From positions 4,562,001 to 4,626,000 of the forward strand of contig CM070901.1 of assembly GCA_036417435.1 (NCBI GenBank): a stretch of 64,000 bases of DNA, read 5' to 3'. Both the position numbers and the translations under genes were made by a program. How positions within the stretch are numbered: position 1 is the stretch's first letter; every line of letters begins with the position of its first letter. Below, in pieces: positions 1-11,065 of the stretch. This stretch comes from Inia geoffrensis (taxonomy: Eukaryota; Chordata; Mammalia; Artiodactyla; Iniidae). The notes beneath the pieces were generated by a model. The model saw only the letters and a program-made list of their open reading frames with translations, was not told the origin of the DNA and made no database searches.

Positions 1-187
1 TGGGGATTAAAATGATGTCCTCTCTCACACCCAGGCTTAAAATATAATTCAGGACCTGAAACTGTCTACACATTTCTTCACAGTCTCCACCTCCCAGACT
101 TCGGAGCCTCCGTTGGAGGTTAGCTATTTCCTGATCCCTCACTTAGCAAAACTAGTGTTTTTCATCTATTTAAGGTATACTGTGTTG

Positions 188-398
188 GGCTTCCCTGGTG
201 GCGCAGTGGTTGAGAGTCTGCCTGCCGATGTAGGGGACACGGGTTCGTGCCCCGGTCCGGGAAGATCCCACATGCCACGGAGCAGCTGGGCCCGTGAGCT
301 GTGGCCCCTGAGCCTGCGCGTCCGGAGCCTGTGCTCCGCAATGGGAGAGGCCGCAGCAGTGAGAGGCCCGCGTACCGCAAAAAAGATATATTGTGTTC
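188..398 (+). mobile_element. CHR-2-type SINE, short form
   Basis: This is a tRNA-Glu-derived SINE with an RNA polymerase III A box (TGGCGCAGTGG) and B box (GGTTCGTGCCC), the GC-rich tail CGTCCGGAGCCTGTGCTCCG, and a short A run. Flanks TATACTGTGTTG (176-187) and TATATTGTGTTC (387-398) are a slightly decayed target-site duplication. Confidence 0.9.
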
Positions 399-527
399 AC
401 ATCTTTCTTTATCTGAAAATCAAATGTATCTTTTCTTGATGACCCATTATTATGCAGTTGACAGGATTTCTTTCTTTCTTTGTGGTAAATAATGGTCCAC
501 TTTATAAGAGGTTAAGTAAACAATAAA

Positions 528-1127
528 GTAATAATAATAGTAACATCAGCTCCATTTTTGAGGACCTTCTTTGTACTAGTCACTGTGCTAAGTGCTTTGC
601 AATTAGTATCTTATCTAATGTAATCCTCACAAAAATGTATGAGGATTAGCTTCATCTTACATATGTGAAAACAGACTGGGAGACCTTACCTTAAAAGAAG
701 TAAGGGGGGGCTTCCCTGGTGGCACAGTGCTTGAGAGTCTGCCTGCTAATGCAGGGGACACGGGTTCGAGCCCTGGTCTGGGAAGATCCCACATGTCATG
801 GAGCAACTAAGCCCATGTGCCGCAACTACTGAGCCCGCGTGCCACAACTACTGAAGGCTGGGTACCTAGAGCCCTTGCTCCACAACAAGAGAAGCCACTG
901 CAATGAGAAGCCCACGCACCACAGCAAAGAGTAGCCCCCGCTCGCTGCAACTAGAGAAAGCCCGTGTGCAGCAGCGAAGACCCAACGCAGCCAAAAATAA
1001 ATAAATAAGTAAATAAATAAACAAATAAATAGAAAACATTTTTTTTTTAAGAAAAGGAATTAGTAAGGGCTTCCAGAATCCAGGTCTACCTGAATCCAAA
1101 CTCTATTCTCTTTTCACTGTGTTATAA
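528..1127 (-). repeat. MIR relic split by a SINE
   Basis: The left part (528-706) contains CACTGTGCTAAGTGCTTTGC and the AATCCTCACAAAAATGTATGAGG-type core, and the right part (about 1062-1127) reads on through AGAATCCAGGTCTACC and CTCTATTCTCTTTTCACTG. In order these are the antisense MIR consensus, separated by the CHR-2 SINE at 708-1061. Confidence 0.75.
708..1061 (+). mobile_element. CHR-2-type SINE, long form, inserted in MIR
   Basis: This is the long (about 310 bp) CHR-2 form, with the tRNA-like head, the ACTGAGCCCGCGTGCC and AACTAGAGAAAGCCCG repeats, and an AATAAATAAATA tail followed by a T run. It is flanked by AGTAAGGG at 699-706 and 1062-1069. Confidence 0.88.
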
Positions 1128-1139
1128 CAACAGCTGCCT

Positions 1140-1430
1140 CTTTTTATCCAGCTCTAATAACAGTAATAACAGCATCATGGTATAATGATGATGGCAGCAC
1201 TTATATGGCTTTTATAAAATGTGTGTGTGTGTATATACACACAGTCATTTAGTACAACACGCCTCTATAAAGCAAGTACCATTTGCCATTATTAATCCTC
1301 ATTTCACAAAAGAGAAAACTGAAGGACGGAGACACTGCCCATTGCCCGAGGGCACACAGCTGCTCAGTGGTGGAGCCAGAGTTGATCCAGGGCCTTGACT
1401 AACCCATCTTGCTCCCACACTAGGGTTAAC
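1140..1430 (-). repeat. MIR relic
   Basis: Antisense MIR signature: CCTCATTTCACAAAAGAG, then GCCCGAGGGCACACAGCTG and CAGTGGTGGAGCCAGAG. It includes an 18-bp perfect palindrome, TGTGTGTATATACACACA (1226-1243). Confidence 0.7.
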
Positions 1431-3519
1431 AACCAACACTAGGGAGCTCTCATCTCCATAAGAGCTCATACCCAAGTGTCCACAGGCCCTGAGCACGATT
1501 CATTCGTCTGTGTTCAGGAAGCAGATAAATTTACATTCTAGTTTACTATCTTTTTCCCTCAGGTCCTGTACACCCCAATAAAGAACAGCTTGTAGGTTGC
1601 AAAAGAAATGTATATAATGCTACTCCTTCAGGAGACTTTATTAAAGTACCAGGGCTTAGCCACATCCAACAGTAATGTAAATTCTAGGGTAAGAGAATGG
1701 AATGAACCTATTTTGTACTTAACCGGAGCTAATAATCATTTTGTTTAGGTTACACCTATCATCCTCCTAACAAGCTATTCTTGTTCTCATGACACAGACA
1801 AAGATGCTGAATAAAGGTGAGGCATGTGAAATCATGTGAACAGAGTTACATCAGTTGTGACAGAACAGGTCTGTCTGTGGCCACAGTCATTACATACTTG
1901 GCAGCCAAAACGGGGGTCAGTTCGGGGAAGGATAGGAAGAGAGAGAAATTTGAGGTGGAGTAGAACGTGGGCCCCAGCGTGGCCCTTCGCTCCGTCTAGG
2001 GCATAGAGAGAGCCTGCTAGGAAGCTGTAGAGACTGTATGAGGAAGAGCATGAGAGCAGGAGTAACTTGCCCTGTGGAAGAGGACAGTGGCCCTCAAAGG
2101 AGTGGCCCTCCTCTTTTGCAGGAGGGGGAGGTAAGCTTGGCTAACATTTTATTTCATAACGCTCATCTTTAAAAGACCAAATACAAAGTCTGAACCTGAT
2201 TAGAAGCCATGTGAGGCCATTCCCGTAAGTCCCCAAGATGTGCCCGAAGGCTGAAATCATAATTAATGAAATGGTTTGTGAGTGAACATGAGAGAGCACA
2301 TCCATTAAACTACAGCTGAGGTTAATGCCAATTTTAGAGGTAAATCTCAAAATCTGGCAAATGATACAGAAAATCCGGCCAACCTTTTTCCCACAAATCT
2401 GCTGCTTTAAAAAAAATAGCCAAAGATCTTCAAAATAATGCCTGGACAATTGAAAAAGCCAGCATGTGATTTATAATATGCCACTGAATTTGAAGAGCGT
2501 TGGAAGGAGATTTGCTTAAACCTCATGAAGACCATGATTGAGCGTATGGAAAGGAGCCACTCGTGTGGGCAGACGTGAGAAAGGTTACTGCAAAAACAGC
2601 CTGTCTTGTCTCGCAGTGGAAAAAGACAGAAGCAGGGAGGCTGTGTAGTCAATCAGCATGTCTGAATGACTCTATCACCCTGAAAGATGCAGGTCAACAC
2701 TGGACTTTTCAAAGCTGAGATGGGCTTCACCCCCTACCCCTCGTTCCCCCTCCTTCACTGCCCAGGACCCCGCACCGCCATCCTTCCTAATCACTACAGG
2801 ACAGAAACGGCAATGAGCTGGAACTGAGACTTGGAGCAGGGCGCTGCACGGTCAATACAGCGCTGGAGCAGAAAGTCCATGAAACATAAATTTCTTGGAA
2901 AATGACCCTGTTTTTTGGCAATTATTACTGTGAATGAGAATGCTTCAGCATCTCAACCCAGAACAAAGTAGCAGGATTTTTTTTTTTTTTTCTCCAAATT
3001 CCTCTACAGTATGTTTTACTCTTGTGTTTATCCCTGACTCACAATTGCAGGGACATTTTAATCATGCCTATTCCTGAATGACTTTGAAGGTGTCTATGCT
3101 ATAAAACAATATCTGACTTTATTGTATACTGTTTATTATTGAAACTTTAAACTTTTTTTTCTTACTCAGAAGATTTTTCTTTTAAAGACAGAACATTGTA
3201 AATGTATTTCTATGGAACGTTTTAAAAATGAAAAACACAGTAAAGTTAGACTCTACTAAAGTTTACTGCTTAAACATTTCCATTTTCAAGGGTAGAACTG
3301 GTATAGCAAATCAGCCTAACCTAGAACCTTCTGTAATTAGGACCCGACAGAGTAGAAAAGGTAGGCAAGTGAGAAGTGAAATACTTTTAGCATTTTGTTG
3401 ACTTACTCCTTTGGGGTCAGTGTACAGTAGGGAACCTGAATAATTCCAGCTTATTCTATAGTAAGTAGATTATGTTAAGTCCTAGAAGCTTTCTTCTGCA
3501 GAAATTAGGGTTCCTCATT
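1431..3519. other. Unassigned intergenic DNA
   Basis: No gene or interspersed repeat is recognised in about 2.1 kb. Composition is mixed and non-repetitive apart from a 15-base T run near 2980. Open frames of 80-102 codons on the minus strand (about 2141-2652) resemble no known protein. Confidence 0.6.
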
Positions 3520-3755
3520 AAAAGTCTAGAAGTAGGGCTTCCCTGGTGGCGCAGTGGTTGGGAGTCCGCCTGCCGATGCAGGGGACACGAGTTCGTGCCC
3601 CGGTCCGGGAGGATCCTGCATGCCGCAGAGCGCCTGGGCCCGTGAGCCATGGCCGCTGAGCCTGCACGTCCGGAGCCTGTGCTCCGCAATGGGAGAAGCC
3701 ACAACAGTGAGAGGCCCGCGTACTACAAAAAAAAAAAAATAAAAGTCTAGAAGTA
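3520..3755 (+). mobile_element. CHR-2-type SINE, short form, with perfect duplication
   Basis: A nearly intact short CHR-2 SINE with A and B boxes and a 14-base A tail. The 15-bp target-site duplication AAAAGTCTAGAAGTA is identical on both sides (3520-3534 and 3741-3755), which points to a fairly recent insertion. Confidence 0.95.
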
Positions 3756-3851
3756 ATTTGTGACCTGGAGTTTGGGCAATCAGACAGAATAAAAGACCCA
3801 TGTCACATGTTTTCACTGTAGGGATTTCATTTTTTGCCTCCATGTATTCTT

Positions 3852-4560
3852 TGTTGTTGTTTTGTTTTTTAAAGGAAGATTTATCGACAAGTTTCACTTA
3901 GTGCAATACACCTAAAAGGAAAATCACAATACAAAGAAAGATTTAAATCAAGGCCTCAGAATTTCATACAAACACCAAGACCAAAACCCTAAAGTGTTGG
4001 TATTGCATCTCAAAATTTCCCCGTTAACTTAAAAAAAAGATTAAACTTATATGCCATTGAGGTTATTAAATGAAACTAGAATTAACAAACATGCCAAATG
4101 TTTCCCTTTTAGTTGTAGACACAGCTCCTATATTGAGTTTTACAAAAAAGCATGTCTTTCAACATGCATCCGAACAATGTTCAATGTAATGTGGTGTAAG
4201 AGCAGCATTTAACATAATTCAACTGCTTTAACCTAAATACACCTACTGCTTAAGTACATCCTACAATATAACTAACTTGAGAAAAGCTGAAAAGTATTTA
4301 ACAGTAATAGATTACTCAACCTAGTTGTTACATCCTAAATGAATGTTTTTGTTCAAAAATACTGAACCTTAAATCTTTAAAACAATCCTAATTTCCATTT
4401 AGAGTAAGTATAAATCACAAGCTTGTATTGCAAAACTGTTAAAACTTAAGTTTTGTTTTTCTTTAAAAAAATGTTGAGCAAGAGTCAGTGATCAGGATCA
4501 GTTACATTCCCCATCAAACACTAATACTGGACATGCTAGATATCCCTCCCATTCTGTTCA
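3852..4560 (-). pseudogene. Candidate retrocopy segment (3'UTR-like), family unknown
   Basis: On the minus strand this roughly 690-bp AU-rich segment ends in GATAAA, then TCTTCCTTT, then a decayed A-rich tail (3852-3873 on the plus strand reads as T and GTT runs). It has no long reading frame and looks like the 3' untranslated part of an mRNA; I cannot name the source gene. It shares one pair of target-site duplications (3838-3851 and 4906-4919) with the L1 piece to its right, so the two entered the genome as one insertion. Confidence 0.5.
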
Positions 4561-4908
4561 CACCTAGAAACAAATGACAGTGAAAACACGACAACCCAAA
4601 ACCTGTGGGATGCAGCAAAAGCAGTTCTAAGAGAGAAGTTTAGAGCAATACAATCCTACCTCAAGAAACAAGAAACATCTCAAGTAAACAAGCTAACCTT
4701 ACACCTAAAGCAATTAGAGAAAGAAGAACAAAAAACCCCAAAGTTAGCAGAAGGAAAGAAATCATAAATATCAGATCAGAAGTAAATGAAAAAGAAATGA
4801 AGGAAACAATAGCAAAGATCAATAAAACTGAAAGCTGGTTCTTTGAGAAGATAAACAAAGTTGATAAACCATTAGCCAGACTCATCAAGAAAAAAAGGGA
4901 GAAGACTC
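4561..4908 (+). mobile_element. Internal L1 ORF2 fragment
   Basis: The 348-bp piece matches the part of L1 ORF2 between the endonuclease and reverse transcriptase regions; the same segment occurs in the larger L1 at about 38290-38640. It reads [18 protein letters not shown] and continues to [19 protein letters not shown]. It has no L1 3' end and no A tail. L1 homology starts at ACCTAGAAAC and stops at GAGAAGACTC. It lies in the opposite orientation to the A-tailed segment beside it. Confidence 0.9.
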
Positions 4909-5114
4909 CATGTGTTCTTGTATTCTCTCAAGTGACCTCTAAAAGGCAAGTGGTGAATATTAGTGGAAATAACTCAAGAATGGGAATTCTTTTTGCAGTT
5001 AAAGACCTGAGTGCTAGTCACAGCTCTGCCCTTGAACAGTTTGGTTTTAGACAGCCTAAACCTCTGAGCTTCAGTTTTGTTCGGTTTTACCTTTTTTCTT
5101 GTTCAACTTGCTTA

Positions 5115-5290
5115 TTCAACCTCCATTTACTGTATGTCTACTCTTGTGCCAGGCGCTGGGTTAGACACTGAGGTTACAAAAATGAACACTGTCTACATAA
5201 ACTCTGCCTTCATGAACCTTACAGCCCATGGAGGTAAGCAGACTTAACACAGTAAAATGGCATTAATACTTAGCTGATTATAGTTTTGGT
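5115..5290 (-). repeat. L2 3'-end relic
   Basis: The antisense L2 3' end is recognisable from TGTGCCAGGCGCTGGG, GAGGTTACAAAAATGAAC, CTTCATGAACCTTACAG and GGAGGTAAGCAGACTTAAC in the expected order. Confidence 0.75.
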
Positions 5291-5311
5291 AAGTGTTAAG
5301 AAGGAAAAGTA

Positions 5312-5621
5312 GGGCTTCCCTGGTGGTGCACTGGTTAAGGATCCTCCTGCCAATGCAGGGGACATGGGTTCGAGCCCTGGTCGGGGAAGATCCCACATGC
5401 TGCAGAGCAGCTAAGCCCATGAGCCACAACTATGAAGCCTGTGCGCCTAGAGCCCATGATCCACAACAAGAGAAGCCACCACAATGAGAAACCTGTGCAC
5501 TGCAGCGAAGAGTAGCCCCTGCTCATTACAACTAGAGAAAGCCCACGTGTGGCAACAGAGACCCAACAAAGCCAAAAATAAATAAATAAAAATAAGCTGC
5601 AAAATGTCATTAAAAAAAAGA
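5312..5621 (+). mobile_element. CHR-2-type SINE, long form
   Basis: Long CHR-2 element with A and B boxes and an AATAAATAAATAAA tail, followed by about 40 bp of extra A-rich sequence. The flanks AAGAAGGAAAAGTAG (5298-5312) and AAGACGGAAAAGTAG (5622-5636) are a 15-bp target-site duplication with one mismatch. Confidence 0.92.
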
Positions 5622-5636
5622 AAGACGGAAAAGTAG

Positions 5637-6032
5637 AGTCTAGATTGACACCTCACAGCAGAGGTTCACCATCTTGCTTTTATGGGTCTTAAATGACAAA
5701 ATGAGCTGGCACTTAAAAGGTCAATAAGTGAAAGCTGAATCTGAAAACATGCTGTTTGGCTAATGGAGAAACTGGCCAAAAAAACCAGGATCAAATTTCT
5801 CTGATTCCTATTCCTCTTGCTTATCAGAAAACTGATCGCAATCTTATCAGAGGGCTGGCAGAGGAAAAAAGGAAGAATTTCATGAAGCATATGCTCTATC
5901 TGGAGAGAAAAAAAGGACTCAAATTTGGTATGTCTCTTGGTATGAATAAACCTTAAAGAATTCATATAATTTTTATTTTTTTTGCACATTACTTTGGTTT
6001 TTTACTCAAAATTTAAATCCTTTGACAAACGC
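5637..6032. other. Unassigned intergenic DNA
   Basis: No gene or named repeat is seen. Open frames of 66 and 107 codons at about 5666-5989 have no recognisable motif. Confidence 0.5.
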
Positions 6033-6219
6033 TTTTTTTTTTTTTTTTTTTTTTTTGGCGGTACGTGGGTGGCCTCTCCCGTTGCGGAGCACAGGCTCCG
6101 TACGCACAGGCTCAGCCGCTCCGCGGCACATGGGATCCCGGACCCGGGCACGAACCCGTGTCCCCTGCATCAGCAGGCAGACTCTCAACCACTGGCGCCA
6201 CCAGGGAAGCCCCCCCCCC
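6033..6219 (-). mobile_element. CHR-2-type SINE, short form, with internal deletions
   Basis: Antisense copy with a 24-base T run, a CHR-2 body and a head ending CCAGGGAAGCC. About 20 bp (the GGCCATGGCTCACGGGCC region of other copies) is missing between two CAG triplets, and about 13 bp (CCTCTCACTGCTG) is missing near the tail. Confidence 0.9.
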
Positions 6220-7077
6220 GCAACTTTTTTTTTTTTTTTTTTAAAGAAAGAGTCTTAGAACATGAAACAAAGATTCAAGTGCCATTGGGTAAGGGATTTA
6301 ATTGAAGGGATTTAATTCAGTTCTGTGCAATTCATCACATTTTGCTCTGGAAAAAAAATGAAGGGAATCTATCCTTATACTGAATGAAGCCTTGTTCTGA
6401 TACCATTCATCACATACAAGGAGTCTTCTAAGCCAAACTAAAAATGGAATATTATAGACCCCAGAGGCAGTTTAGGAAGCTTCATACTGGCTCACCTGAT
6501 GAACCCTTAATCTATGAGGGAAAGTACTGCTTTGTATGCATGGCCCTGTTTTGCATTTCATTGGCTTGAGATATTTAAGACATCTTGTGTTTTTGTGGCT
6601 GTCTTTAAGATCAAGAAAGCAAAACAAGATACGGAGGAAGTTACTTCCTCAGGGAAGCATGTCAGAAGTAAAGTCAGAAGTACCTTTGTCTGACCCATTC
6701 TGGCTGGACCCGGCTCTATGGGTCAGTGGTATGATGAGGGGAACTGGCAAGATGAAGAGGGGGATGGGAAGAAAGCAGAAGCCCATATAGAAAGGGAGGG
6801 GAAAGAAGTCGAAAGAGAAATTCTGAAAGGAATGCTTCTTCCGTCAATTTAGAGTGGCTGATAACGCTTTTGTAGACATTTCAATGAAAGAAAATCTTTG
6901 GGAAAGGTTTTCTTTGATTGTTTCTTTGATTGTTTTTGAATGAAAAATGCAAGTTCTGAGAAATCAAAGTTCAGATCGAAACCTGGAAGGGATAACTTAA
7001 TAGGAAAGAAAGTAGAATCAAGATTCAAAAAAATTTTACAGGTTGGAAAATTGGGTCAAAATAAAGAATATAAAGAG
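6220..7077. other. Unassigned intergenic DNA
   Basis: It starts with an 18-base T run beside the SINE head, followed by AT-rich sequence with no gene or named repeat. Confidence 0.5.
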
Positions 7078-7745
7078 ATAACAAATGCTGGATGTGGAGA
7101 AAAGAGAACACTTGTGCACTGTTGGTGGGAATGTAAATTGGTGCAGCCACTATAGAAAACAGTATGGAGGATCCTCAAAAAATTTAACATAGAGCTACCA
7201 TATGATCCAGCAATTCCACTTCTGGGAATATATCCAAAGGTAAAAAAAACCCACTAACTCAAAATGATATCTGCACCCCCATGTCCACAGAAGCTTACTT
7301 ATAATAGATGCGACGTGGAAACAACCCAGGCAAGTGTCCACTGATGGATGAATGGAGAAAGAAGTTGTGGTATATATACAATGGAATATAATTTGGCCAT
7401 AAAACCTGAGAATTCTACGATCTGTGACAACATGGATGGACCTTGAAGGCATTATGCTAAGTGAAACAAGTCAGACAAAGACAAATACTGTATGATCTCA
7501 CTTACATGTGGAATCTGAAACAGAAATCCAGATTCACAGAAAAGGAGATCAGATTTGTGACCACCAGGAGTTGGGCTTGAGGGGAGGAGCTTGGGGAACA
7601 ATAGGTGACTGGGTAAGATCATGTGACAAAGTAACCTAAAGCAGAATGTTTAAGGGTGTACATGCAACGCCTTAAGTTAAAGGTTTGGTATAGGTGTTCC
7701 TCTATCATTTTGTTGTCTCCTGAAAATTAAATTATATTCTAATTG
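7078..7745 (+). mobile_element. 5'-truncated L1, ORF2 C-terminus and 3'UTR
   Basis: It encodes, with breaks, the L1 ORF2 C-terminal region including [20 protein letters not shown], followed by YNGI-type and YSAIK-type sequence (ATACAATGGAATATA) and a 3'UTR ending near ATTAAATTATATTC. Divergence and 3'UTR type suggest an older, L1MA/B-like family. Confidence 0.85.
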
Positions 7746-7930
7746 TTTTTTTACTTCTTTGTTGCTGTTGTTCAGCCTACAAATTTAATTCAATTCAAAC
7801 CATACTTAGTTAGCCCTTATCATTGGCAAAGAGGTACCCCAAGAGATTCAAGAGGAAAATTTGAGTGAGACATGTTTTCGGCCTTTATGTAGCTTACATG
7901 CATGAAGTGACCAACCATCCCACGTTCAGT

Positions 7931-9835
7931 TTGGTTTTTTTTAATAAAATTTTTACTCTAGTAAGTTCTGGACTTACAGAAAACTTACAAAGATAATACA
8001 AATAGTCCCCAATATAGTCCACACGTAGTTTCCCATGACTAACAACTTACTATGGCACGTTTGTTACAATTAATGAACCAATATTGATAAAGTATTAATA
8101 ACTTAAATTCATACTTTATGCAAGCATCTTTATTCTTTAGCCAAGGTCCTTTTCTGTTCTAGGATCCAGTCGAGGACACCCCGTTAGTATTCACGTCTTC
8201 ACAGGCTCCTCTTGTCTGAAACAGTTTCTCCCACTTCCCTTGTTTCTGATGACCTTGACAGTTATGAGATGTGCTGCTCAGATAGTTTGAAGAATGCCTA
8301 ATTGGCATTTGTCTGCTGCTTTTCTCGTGGGTAGACTGGAGTTATGTTTTGGGGGTAAAGACAACAGACGTGAAGTGCTATTCTCATCATATCATGTGAA
8401 GGATACGTATTATCATACGTATGACTTACCACTTTTGATGTTGACTTTGATCACCTGGCTGAGACAGTATTTCTCTTCTGTACTTACTTTTTAAAATTTT
8501 TTTCACATGTACTTACTTTTTTCTTCTCCTTTCCATACTGTTCTCTCTTGAAGAAAGTCACTATGCACAGTCCACACTTAAACATGGGAAGTTTTGCTAC
8601 ACAAATTATTTGGAATTCTTTTGCATGGGAGATTTACCTACTCTTCCCCATTTATTTATTTGTTCAGTCATTTCTTATACTGATAGAGACTCATGGATAT
8701 TTATTTTCTACTTTGGTTGTAACTCAATACTACTTTATTTTGTTGTTTAAATTGTTCCAGCTCTGGCCATTGGGAGCTCTTTCCATTGGCTTTTGAATTC
8801 CTTTGACATTTCCCTTATCGCTATGGGTTTGGTTTTTTGAGCACTTTCTTATTTCTGGGACGACAAGATGCTCCAGGCTTATCGTGCATCTTTCCTGACC
8901 CAGTACTAGAATCCAGCCATTTCTCCAAGGAGTCTTGCCTCCCTAGCTTGGAGAATGGCATTAGAAACTAAGATCTGAGCACTAAGTGTGCTTGTTTCTA
9001 CTCGGGACTTCTCATCTGACAGAGCAAGGAAACACATGTGCATATGTGAACCTGTGTATGTGCACATCACTATCAACATATATATATGTAACCACTGTAC
9101 CTATACTAAGCTGACCTTGAGTTCATATTGTTCTCTCAAGCTCTATGTCATTACTGCATAGCTCATTCTAGACTCTGCCCCTTGCTTATTTGTAAACTAC
9201 CACTGCAACAGGAAGAGCCGTGCACCCCATTCACTAACTTAAATCTTCAACTGCAGTACACATGTAAGGTGGTTTCAGACTTGTTAGCCTGCACCCCTGC
9301 AGGAAACAACTTTTGTCAACCCAAGTACAGTTAGCAACTCCTCTCGACTTTAATCCTGCAAAATCTACTCATTCCCAGAGTTACTTAGGTCAACACCTTT
9401 CCCCCTGCCCTGTCAGTGAGGATGTTTCACACATTGATGTTGCAGTTAGTTTCTCTCAGTCGCATTCTGCATTCCATCCTGGTCCTCCTGACCTCTTAAA
9501 TATTTGTTTTTTTAAATTGAAATACATTAAAGTTCGCTCTCGGCGCTGTAAAGTTCTGTATTTTTGACAAATGCATAGTCATGTATTCACCTTTATAGCA
9601 TCATTGTCATGGTTTCACCAGCCTGAAAAAAATCCCTTGTGCCTCACCTACTGAACCCCCGCCTGGGAACCCCTGACAACCATTGATCTTTTTATCATCT
9701 CTATAGTTGTGCTTTTTTCAGAATGTCCTATAAATGGAACCAAACAGTTTGGAGCCTTTCAGACTGGCTTATTTCACTTTGCAAAATGCATTTAAGATTC
9801 AGGCATGTTGTTTGGTCACTTCATAGAACTTGTTA
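7931..9835 (-). repeat. Ancient L1M remnant, antisense
   Basis: A long stretch matches, in order and reversed, the 3' region of old mammalian L1M elements: GACTGGAGTTATGTTTTGGG, TGACTTTGATCACCTGGCTG, GGCATTAGAAACTAAGATCTG, AAGCTGACCTTGAGTTCATA, GACAAATGCATAGTCATGTA and CAGACTGGCTTATTTCACTT. The assignment is from memory of these consensus sequences; the subfamily is not fixed. One or two adjacent copies may be involved. Confidence 0.7.
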
Positions 9836-9839
9836 TCCC

Positions 9840-10005
9840 TTCCCAGTTATCACTTGTTCGTTTACTTCTTTGTCTCACCTACAATACTATAAGCTTTGTC
9901 AAGACAAAGATTCATTTTTCTTGTTCTTTATTTTATCCCCACTGCCTGGTAGACTTAAAAAAAAAAAAAGATCAATAGCTATTTGCTGAACGAATAAACC
10001 CAATC
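9840..10005 (+). repeat. L2 3'-end relic
   Basis: Sense L2 3' end: TAAGCTTTGTCAAGACAAAG, TTTATCCCCACTGCCTGGTA, and AGCTATTTGCTGAACGAATAA, interrupted by a 14-base A run at 9957-9970. Confidence 0.65.
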
Positions 10006-10385
10006 AAGTCCTTTCGGATATTGTTGTGTAAAAAGCTCTTTGCTCTGTTCTACTCCATAAATACTAATATTATAATTGTTAATACCTGGATTAGAACAAG
10101 AGAAGCAACTGTCAAAATCTATTTGCTAATTCTTAACCATTTCTTAGACTTTTCATAAACTTCATATTTAAGATAGTATTCCAACTGTAGCCTTATTTGT
10201 GACAAATATGAAATTGGGATAGCTAATTTGCTTATTTCTCTTGGTATACTGCATATAATTTGAACATATAAATAGCATTTAAAAAGTCTAAGTAATAACC
10301 TTTAGCATTAATTTTTACAACCTGAGAGAAGCCTCTGTTTGTATTCACTTATATTTTAAGAAAAATGAGAACATTACTTTTTAAT
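10006..10385. other. Unassigned AT-rich intergenic DNA
   Basis: No gene, RNA or named repeat was recognised here. Confidence 0.5.
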
Positions 10386-10960
10386 TATGTAAATTCTTTA
10401 TTAAAGTAAAAAGCACATGGAGAATTATGCGTAAATTGTAAGTGTACATCTTGATAGATTTTCCAAAATGAACATATTCAGATAAACTTCACCCAGATCG
10501 AGAAATAGGATGTTGCCAGAACCTCAAAATTTCCTGTCATGTCTCCTTTTAATCACTACTTCCTATTAAGGTTAACACCCTTCTGACTAATTTTGCCTGT
10601 TTGTGAATTTCATATAAGTGGAATAATATATTACATTTTATTTTTGTGTTTGGTTTCTTTTGCTCAACATTGTACTTATGAGCTTCATCCATATCGTTGT
10701 GGGTAGCTTTAGATTTTTTTTTCCCGTTGTTAGATTATATTCCCATATGTGAATACGCCACTAATTATTCATTCAACTATTGGAGGGCATTTAGGTAGTT
10801 CCTAGTTTCAGGCTATTATGAAGAGTGCTGCTGTAAACATCTGAGTATATGGCTTTGATGAACGTAACATATATAATGTTTTAATACATATTTAGGAGCA
10901 GAATGGTTGGGTCATGGAGCATGTGTAATGTTATGATATAATCTATTTTTAAAACTATGT
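10386..10960 (-). repeat. Ancient L1M remnant, antisense
   Basis: The antisense L1M 3' region is recognised from AATTTCATATAAGTGGAATA, GCTTCATCCATATCGTTG, ATGAAGAGTGCTGCTGTAAA and GCAGAATGGTTGGGTCATG in consensus order. Confidence 0.7.
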
Positions 10961-11065
10961 CAGGATTTTACTGATTGTCCTAGAAAGCTAGAGTTGAATG
11001 CTTTAAAATCCATAGTATTTAGTAAGCATATTCTATTGTGTTTCATTTAAGAATATGAATATACC

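Noticed and set aside
190..270. tRNA gene calls at the SINE heads
   Set aside because: A and B boxes are present, but each is followed by SINE body and A-rich tail, and no intact tRNA cloverleaf remains; they are SINE promoters.
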